Below are positions 6,322 to 9,408 of a stretch of 9,408 bases of DNA, piece after piece (positions within the stretch are counted from its first letter, which is position 1; every line of letters begins with the position of its first letter). This DNA is from Candidatus Saccharimonadota bacterium. Lineage in GTDB: Bacteria > Patescibacteriota > Saccharimonadia > Saccharimonadales > SZUA-47. Position numbers and translations under genes: made by a program. The stretch lies in NCBI GenBank assembly GCA_003231925.1, contig QIKK01000034.1, positions 1-9,408 of the forward strand, written 5' to 3'. The notes beneath the pieces are model-generated. The model did not search any database. It saw only the letters and a list, made by a program, of their open reading frames with translations, and had not been told where the DNA came from.

Positions 6322-7758
6322 TCACTCAGTTTGGGGCATTATGCTCTCGACGTATAGTCGTAATTCTGTCAAGATGTATTCTTCGTTTGAGCTTAAGGTG
6401 CCCTTTTTAGACAATTCTTGCATCTTACTATAAAACTTAGCGACTCGGCTATCATCCTCGCCGTCCATCAAAAGACTACGACGGTGTTTCTCCCAATTTT
6501 TAGATTCTTCTTCTGTTAGTTGCTTAGGGTAATTACGTGCTTTATATAGTGGAATCATTTTTCTAATACGTTCGTTTTTTATCTGCTCAGCTATTATTGT
6601 CAACTCTCCTGGGTCGGTATCCCTAATAATTCCTAGTTCTTTTTGGTCATTGCTGTTCCAGAAACCATCATATAATTGATCATCCACAGAGTCATCTAGC
6701 GATACTCTCGTTTGTTGTTCTTGTTCTACCTTCTCTAAGACTTCTTTGAGCTTTTCGGTGAATTCTGGGTGTTTTGCCAACAAAAGTAGGTTTTTATTTA
6801 TCACCTGCATATCTATTGCTAGCCTTTTCTCGCTTTCTTTATCAAGCACTCCGATTGGTGCAACAGCTGGGCTACGATTAAACTGCAATATTTTAATAGG
6901 GAGTTTTTTAAGATTGCTACCATATTTTGCCTGCCAATGTTTGACCAAGTCAGGAACACTCATTCCAATCCATTCATTTGGGTCCTCACGTAGATCATAA
7001 ACTAATGCAGAATCGCGTCTTGGATGTTTAAAGAGTGAAATTGCAACGGTAGTTTTATCAAACTCTGCACTATACCTACCGGACGTATAAATAAAAGGTT
7101 GTGGTCTATCCACAAGTTTAGCAACTTCTTTTTTGTTGCGCATTGAAAGTAGGTATTCATATAACTTTGGCTGTTTTTCCCTAAATTTTTGTGCTAACTC
7201 AATTAAAGCCTCTACGTCACTAAGGGCATCGTGGGCATTATCATGGGTCAGTCCGTTAGCCTTAGTCATCAATCCCAGCTTGACTGTTGGTTTCCCATCA
7301 ATATCTGGCCATTCCATACCTTGCGGACGAAGCGCTCTCATCATTCTAATTGGGTCAAGGAGATCCCATCGCCCTCTATTATCTTTCCAGTGCCACTGAT
7401 AGGGATCGTAAAAGGTCCTATAGCAGGCCCGTCTCATAAATTCGTCGTCAAATCTAATATTGTTATACCCTACAAAAACGGTTCCAAAAAGAGCGATCTT
7501 TCTATAAAACGTCTCTGTAAACTCTTGCTCTGTGATTCCTTGCTCCAGAGTTTTTTGTGGAGTTATACCATGAACTAAAACGGCCTCCGGTTCAGGTAGA
7601 ACATCATCGCTTAACTTGATGAGCATATTATCTGGCTCGCCTACTTTTTGTAGATTTTGGTCTGTGCGCTGACCGGCAAATTGCATAATTCTAGCGTTAC
7701 TTGGCTTAATACCGCTTGTTTCAAGATCATAGAAATAATAAGTCGTCTTTCTAGTCAT
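6322..7758 (-). CDS. sbcB: Exodeoxyribonuclease I (ExoI, SbcB type)
   Basis: The 478-residue protein degrades single-stranded DNA 3' to 5' in repair and recombination. It follows E. coli ExoI along its whole length (475 residues there). The DEDDh exonuclease core has D11 and E13 (YDLET), D104 (GYNNIRFDDE, 97-106), H176 and D181 (NAHDALSD), with the same spacing as E. coli D15/E17/D108/H181/D186. The linking segment FYDPYQWHWKDNRGRWDLLD (116-135) and the RPQGMEWP box (144-151) are ExoI hallmarks. The SH3-like and C-terminal helical regions are also present, including QLYDGFW (361-367) and YKARNYP (405-411). In E. coli this enzyme binds the SSB tail; that interaction is assumed, not visible. 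It ends in TGA, showing UGA is a stop here. The start has no Shine-Dalgarno but a nearby -10. obgE ends 83 bases upstream. Confidence 0.96.
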   Translation of the reverse strand: MTRKTTYYFYDLETSGIKPSNARIMQFAGQRTDQNLQKVGEPDNMLIKLSDDVLPEPEAVLVHGITPQKTLEQGITEQEFTETFYRKIALFGTVFVGYNNIRFDDEFMRRACYRTFYDPYQWHWKDNRGRWDLLDPIRMMRALRPQGMEWPDIDGKPTVKLGLMTKANGLTHDNAHDALSDVEALIELAQKFREKQPKLYEYLLSMRNKKEVAKLVDRPQPFIYTSGRYSAEFDKTTVAISLFKHPRRDSALVYDLREDPNEWIGMSVPDLVKHWQAKYGSNLKKLPIKILQFNRSPAVAPIGVLDKESEKRLAIDMQVINKNLLLLAKHPEFTEKLKEVLEKVEQEQQTRVSLDDSVDDQLYDGFWNSNDQKELGIIRDTDPGELTIIAEQIKNERIRKMIPLYKARNYPKQLTEEESKNWEKHRRSLLMDGEDDSRVAKFYSKMQELSKKGTLSSNEEYILTELRLYVESIMPQTE

Positions 7759-7767
7759 TCTGCTACT

Positions 7768-7796
7768 AGTTTAGCAGTTTTTTTGAGCTAATGTTA
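7768..7796 (-). promoter_or_regulatory. Extended -10 promoter for exoI, leaderless start
   Basis: The minus strand reads TGCTAAACT (7768-7776), an extended -10 whose hexamer ends 9 bases before the ATG. A weak -35 (TAACAT, 7791-7796) lies 17 bases upstream. No Shine-Dalgarno precedes the ATG. Confidence 0.4.
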
Positions 7797-7841
7797 TGGT
7801 ATAAATTTTATATTACTGATGTATTGATTCTACGCAAAAAA

Positions 7842-9107
7842 CTAATATTCAAGATAATCTTCGTCATTTTTGCCGAAATACACCTTTATACTTGGTTTGA
7901 TTTTTCTTTTTTCAAAAGATCTGATAATTCCCATCTTCTGCATTATGTCCCGCAATCGTTGTATGCCGTTCTCATCGTTAAAATCCGTACGTTGGGCAAA
8001 ACGCTCAATTTTTTTGCCAGTTAACCTAATACTTTGCTTTGATTGGTGAATTTGCCAGCTTAATTCATCCTCTTTGGCGCGAATTATTGGAATATCATTT
8101 TTTATTGGTTGGTGCTTTTTACGATATTGTCGAACTTCTTTGTCTAGAGCAAAAAGTAGCGTCTTTAAGCCTAGACCACTGGTAGAAGATATCTCGTATA
8201 CATTTTTATGTTTTGAAACACTCTTGAGCAATTCAGATTGTGCTTTAACTATTTCGGCGTTCAGACCATCAATTTTTGTAAGTGCAATTAGTTGTGGTCT
8301 TTTAGATAGGTCTACTTTGTAATCCTTTAGTTCAGTTAATATAACCCTGTAATCTCTTGCTACATCGTCAGAATATACATCTATCATGTGTAGTAAGACC
8401 CCTGTTCTTTCGACATGACGCAAAAATTCATGACCTAGGCCCTTGCCCTGACTTGCCCCCATAATTAAACCAGGAATATCTGCAACTAACAACTCTCTAT
8501 TCTTACTAATTTTTACTACTCCTAGATGAGGGTTTAAAGTTGTAAATGGATAATTTGCTATTTTAGGTTTCGCACTTGTAATGGTAGAAAGCAGGGTACT
8601 TTTACCAGCATTTGGTAGTCCAATGAGTCCAATATCGGCAATGATTTTTAGTTCTAGGTTAAGCTCTAGATACTCACCAGGTTCACCTTTTTCAGCTATT
8701 CTTGGTGCTTGACGCGTACTACTGGTAAAATGGGCATTACCAAAACCACCCTTGCCACCACGGGCTATTACTTCCCTTTGTCCGTCATTTATAAAATCTG
8801 CTATTAATTCACCCTTAATGCTTACTTGAGTTCCTACAGGTATGAGTAGCTCCAAATCTACTCCTTGTCTACCATGACATTTAGCCTTAGAGCCATTCTT
8901 GCCATTTTCTGCTTTAAGCTCTTTTTGGAACCTAAAATTAACCAAAGTATTTTGGTTATTACTAGCTGTAAAAATTATATCTCCACCATCTCCACCATCA
9001 CCACCATCTGGGCCACCCTTAGAAATATAACGCTCATGCCTGAAGCTAACTATGCCGTTTCCGCCATCGCCAGCCCTTAATATAACTCTTGTTGAATCTA
9101 CAAACAT
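7842..9107 (-). CDS. obgE: Obg family GTPase (ObgE/CgtA)
   Basis: The 421-residue protein is the essential Obg GTPase that binds the 50S subunit during late ribosome assembly and in (p)ppGpp-linked growth control. Three domains are in standard order. The glycine-rich Obg fold covers 1-155, with GDGGNG, GGPDGGDGGDGG (31-42) and ARGGKGGFGN (115-124). The G domain covers about 156-328: G1 GLPNAGKST (163-171), G2 in NYPFTTLNPHLG (185-196), G3 DIPG (210-213), G4 TKID (277-280) and G5 SSTSG (307-311). The C-terminal OCT domain runs from about 338, with LTGKKIERF (362-370), NDENGIQRLRDIM (377-389) and KMGI, ending in an acidic tail. The start lacks a Shine-Dalgarno but has TATACT 8 bases before it. 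The CHAP gene lies 142 bases upstream on the same strand. Confidence 0.97.
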   Translation of the reverse strand: MFVDSTRVILRAGDGGNGIVSFRHERYISKGGPDGGDGGDGGDIIFTASNNQNTLVNFRFQKELKAENGKNGSKAKCHGRQGVDLELLIPVGTQVSIKGELIADFINDGQREVIARGGKGGFGNAHFTSSTRQAPRIAEKGEPGEYLELNLELKIIADIGLIGLPNAGKSTLLSTITSAKPKIANYPFTTLNPHLGVVKISKNRELLVADIPGLIMGASQGKGLGHEFLRHVERTGVLLHMIDVYSDDVARDYRVILTELKDYKVDLSKRPQLIALTKIDGLNAEIVKAQSELLKSVSKHKNVYEISSTSGLGLKTLLFALDKEVRQYRKKHQPIKNDIPIIRAKEDELSWQIHQSKQSIRLTGKKIERFAQRTDFNDENGIQRLRDIMQKMGIIRSFEKRKIKPSIKVYFGKNDEDYLEY

Positions 9108-9115
9108 TGAATTCT

Positions 9116-9121
9116 AGTATA
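9116..9121 (-). promoter_or_regulatory. -10 box for obgE, leaderless start
   Basis: The minus strand has TATACT ending 8 bases before the obgE ATG. No convincing -35 or TGn extension is seen, so support comes mostly from the position, which matches the other leaderless genes, and from the lack of a Shine-Dalgarno. Confidence 0.35.
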
Positions 9122-9130
9122 TAGAAATTA

Positions 9131-9187
9131 GGTCTTAGGGGCTAGACTTAAATTATAAAGCAACTCTACTACCAGCTCCCTAAAACC
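9131..9187 (-). other. Stem-loop between the CHAP gene and obgE, candidate terminator or structured RNA
   Basis: On the minus strand GGTTTTAGGG (9178-9187) pairs with CCCTAAGACC (9131-9140) over 10 bp with one G-U pair, and GCT/AGC can add three more pairs after a bulged A. The loop is about 37 bases. The U content after the stem (TAATTTCTATA) is modest, so it is not a classic terminator. A second 7-bp pairing, ACAAGGT with ACCTTGT (9231-9237 and 9195-9201), lies just upstream. No RNA family was recognised. Confidence 0.3.
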
Positions 9188-9249
9188 AACAAAGACAAGG
9201 TATTTAGATGCATAAGCTCCATAACCTGCAACCTTGTGCTGTTAGTTTT

Positions 9250-9408
9250 CTAGTATTTAATAATGTAATTATAGTTGCTAATAGCACCTGGTGAAATAGT
9301 CCTGTCAGATATAACATTAAAGCCAATATAGTTCATCTCTGTAACATATAAACTGCCGTCTGGGAGAACTTTTTCTACAATCGCTACATGACCATAGTAG
9401 CCAGTATT
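9250..9408 (-). CDS. CHAP-domain peptidoglycan hydrolase, C-terminal end (5' part outside window)
   Basis: The minus-strand frame is open from base 9408 and stops with TAG at 9250-9252, giving the last 52 residues of a protein. They match the end of a CHAP (cysteine, histidine-dependent amidohydrolase/peptidase) domain. GHVAIVEKV contains the catalytic histidine (residue 7 of the visible part). DGSLYVTEMNY carries the usual third acidic/amide residue (E24 or N26), and the YNYIIKY end is the final strand. The catalytic cysteine lies upstream of the window. Such proteins cut peptide cross-links or amide bonds of cell-wall peptidoglycan and are normally secreted; any signal peptide would be outside the window. 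The domain forms the very C-terminus. It is upstream of obgE on the same strand. Confidence 0.85.
   Translation of the reverse strand, partial: NTGYYGHVAIVEKVLPDGSLYVTEMNYIGFNVISDRTISPGAISNYNYIIKY

Noticed and set aside
6322..6324. Possible UGA recoding, as in some CPR lineages
   Set aside because: exoI ends cleanly at TGA at the expected family length, and no in-frame TGA is needed to keep any other gene open.
9131..9187. tRNA-like appearance of the minus strand (GGGAGCTGGTAGTAGAG resembles a D-arm)
   Set aside because: There is no T-arm GGTTCGAATCC-type sequence, no proper anticodon stem and no 7-bp acceptor at the right distance.
549..9249. CRISPR array, insertion sequence or phage remnant
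   Set aside because: No spaced direct repeats, transposase or integrase motifs or terminal inverted repeats were seen; the genes are housekeeping or membrane types.

Overview
The window is a gene-dense, AT-rich (about 40% GC by eye) bacterial chromosome segment. It carries ten protein-coding genes; the longest non-coding gap is about 140 bases. There are no rRNA or tRNA genes, insertion sequences, phage genes or CRISPR arrays. UGA, UAG and UAA all act as stops and UGG is used for Trp, so the code is standard. The gene types, the simplified cell-envelope genes and the many transcripts that appear to start right at the ATG suggest a Patescibacteria/CPR organism, most likely Candidatus Saccharibacteria (TM7). 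This assignment is inference from style and was not tested by search.

Layout, left to right. The 3' half of an ABC exporter ATPase (+) faces a general-stress type ribosomal protein L25 gene (-), with a long imperfect hairpin covering both stop codons. L25 is divergent from a DedA-family membrane protein (+), which converges on uvrA (-). Upstream of uvrA on the same strand is an unrecognised 215-residue protein. This orphan is divergent from a PGPGW-type small membrane protein (+), which is followed by a 57-codon single-helix membrane ORF (+). These converge on an E. coli-type exodeoxyribonuclease I gene (-). Upstream of that, on the same strand, come the ribosome-assembly GTPase gene obgE (-) and, at the right edge, the end of a CHAP-domain peptidoglycan hydrolase gene (-).

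Functionally the segment mixes DNA repair (UvrA, ExoI), ribosome function (L25, Obg) and envelope work (ABC exporter, DedA, PGPGW protein, CHAP hydrolase). There is no obvious pathway-level operon. Most genes seem to have their own promoter.

The most notable points are: (1) five genes (dedA, uvrA, the PGPGW gene, exoI, obgE) have a -10 box only 7 to 9 bases before the ATG and no Shine-Dalgarno, pointing to leaderless mRNAs, while L25 and the orphan have clear Shine-Dalgarno sites; (2) UvrA lacks the CPxCG half of its first zinc site; (3) the orphan protein has only two histidines, both in H-x-S-hydrophobic contexts; (4) hairpins lie between the convergent genes at the left and in the gap before obgE. 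I found no clear evidence of a wholly new multi-gene system.
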